This document shows, piece by piece, positions 16,859 through 17,199 of a DNA stretch of 17,199 nt; position 1 is the first letter of the stretch, and each line of letters begins with the position of its first letter. Below the pieces are notes generated by a model. That model did not search any database. It was given only the letters and a program-made list of their open reading frames with translations, and was not told where the DNA came from. Source of the stretch: Candidatus Atribacteria bacterium (GTDB lineage: Bacteria; Bipolaricaulota; Bipolaricaulia; UBA7950; UBA9294); NCBI GenBank assembly GCA_004525685.1, contig SPBW01000027.1, positions 1 to 17,199 on the forward strand, read 5' to 3'. Both the position numbers and the translations under genes were made by a program.

Positions 16859-16884
16859 CGCTGCCGCGCAGGGCCCGAGGCCAG
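16859..16884. other. 26-base convergent intergenic gap
   Basis: The + strand beta-barrel gene and the - strand partial gene end facing each other here. A short GGCC-CGA-GGCC inverted repeat (16872-16882) is present but has only a 4-bp stem and no T-run on either side, so I do not call a terminator. Confidence 0.5.
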
Positions 16885-17199
16885 TCATTCGGAAGTGAGA
16901 ATGAGCTGTGTGACCTGTTTGACCCAGTAGCTGCCCGCGGATTCCACGCCATACTCAACGTTGCTGATGCTACCGTCGTCTGGCAGAACTGCGATGCTGA
17001 AGCCGTCTTCCCAGTCCGGCACCTCGATCCCGTCCTTCTGATACGCTAACACCAGCGGGTAGTCCATATCCACAACACGCCATCGATCCACGGTCATTCG
17101 ATACCCATCACCTGCAACGACCTCCACAAATGCGTAGTCGCCGCTGTCGCCGAGTAGATCCGTCAGCAGGATCCCTCGATAGGTGGCGGAAGCGCTCCA
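16885..17199 (-). CDS. C-terminal part of a molybdopterin-dependent oxidoreductase-like (Oxidored_molyb/sulfite oxidase fold) protein, 5' end outside window
   Basis: The - strand frame is open to the right edge and stops at TGA (16887-16885), giving the last 104 residues. The order of motifs fits the C-terminal part of the Oxidored_molyb domain (PF00174): TYRGILLTDLL, then a [V]-V-x-A-x-DGY-x-x-x-V segment (VVAGDGYRMTV), then LAYQKDG, then a terminal YWVKQVTQLIL. In that family these correspond to the Y-x-G-V-x-L-x-x-L-L, DGY, LA-x-x-x-[D/N]G and WVK-x-[V/I] elements. The cofactor-coordinating cysteine would lie upstream and cannot be seen, so it may or may not bind molybdopterin; non-catalytic relatives exist. 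A GTG at 17127 is an internal codon, not the start, because homology-like sequence continues upstream. It is convergent to the preceding gene, so probably a separate transcription unit. Confidence 0.6.
   Translation of the reverse strand, partial: WSASATYRGILLTDLLGDSGDYAFVEVVAGDGYRMTVDRWRVVDMDYPLVLAYQKDGIEVPDWEDGFSIAVLPDDGSISNVEYGVESAGSYWVKQVTQLILTSE

Noticed and set aside
16872..16882. GGCC-CGA-GGCC inverted repeat as a bidirectional terminator between convergent genes
   Set aside because: The stem is only 4 bp and neither flank has a T-run; it is within chance expectation at this GC content.

Overview
The window is dominated by one giant secreted protein gene: a single 5,130-codon reading frame on the + strand (224-15616) that takes up about 90% of the 17.2 kb. 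A partial gene of unknown function runs in from the left edge (1-195). An outer-membrane beta-barrel-like protein follows on the same strand (about 15671-16858). At the right edge the 3' end of a convergent gene lies on the - strand (16885-17199); it looks like the C-terminus of a molybdopterin-dependent oxidoreductase-type domain. I see no RNA genes, CRISPR array, insertion sequence or integrase.

The organism is probably a diderm (Gram-negative-type) bacterium of moderate to high GC. The downstream protein has a Sec signal peptide and ends in amphipathic strands with a terminal aromatic residue, the usual outer-membrane beta-barrel ending. Purine-rich Shine-Dalgarno sequences fit Bacteria. 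Giant DUF11/CARDB proteins beside small 'LTFGG...'-type secreted beta proteins recall uncultured lineages such as Bipolaricaulota (OP1/Acetothermia). That placement is an impression from memory and needs a search.

Giant protein layout, by residue: Sec signal peptide (1-21); about eleven cysteine-containing DUF11-like beta-sandwich domains (22-1546), partly alternating between two subtypes; five CARDB-like domains (1549-2139), each ending in a Cys-Glu-Cys-acidic motif; two SdrD_B-like domains with EF-hand-like Asp loops (2141-2366); seven tandem DUF11 repeats of 158-172 residues joined by Asp-rich linkers (2367-3525); two all-helical modules of about 500 residues (about 3534-4549); a lone DUF11 domain (about 4550-4673); and a third helical module to the C-terminus (about 4674-5130). 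Residues 2129-3552 contain no cysteine at all, in sharp contrast to the N-terminal 2,100 residues.

The most plausible reading is a roughly 0.5 MDa rod- or filament-like extracellular protein. It would have a disulfide-stabilised half, a probably calcium-stabilised half and a helical head made of a triplicated, unidentified domain. The beta-barrel gene 54 bp downstream may be its operon partner or outer-membrane anchor. The triplicated helical module, interrupted by a beta domain, is the part I could not assign to a known family and is the best candidate for something undescribed.
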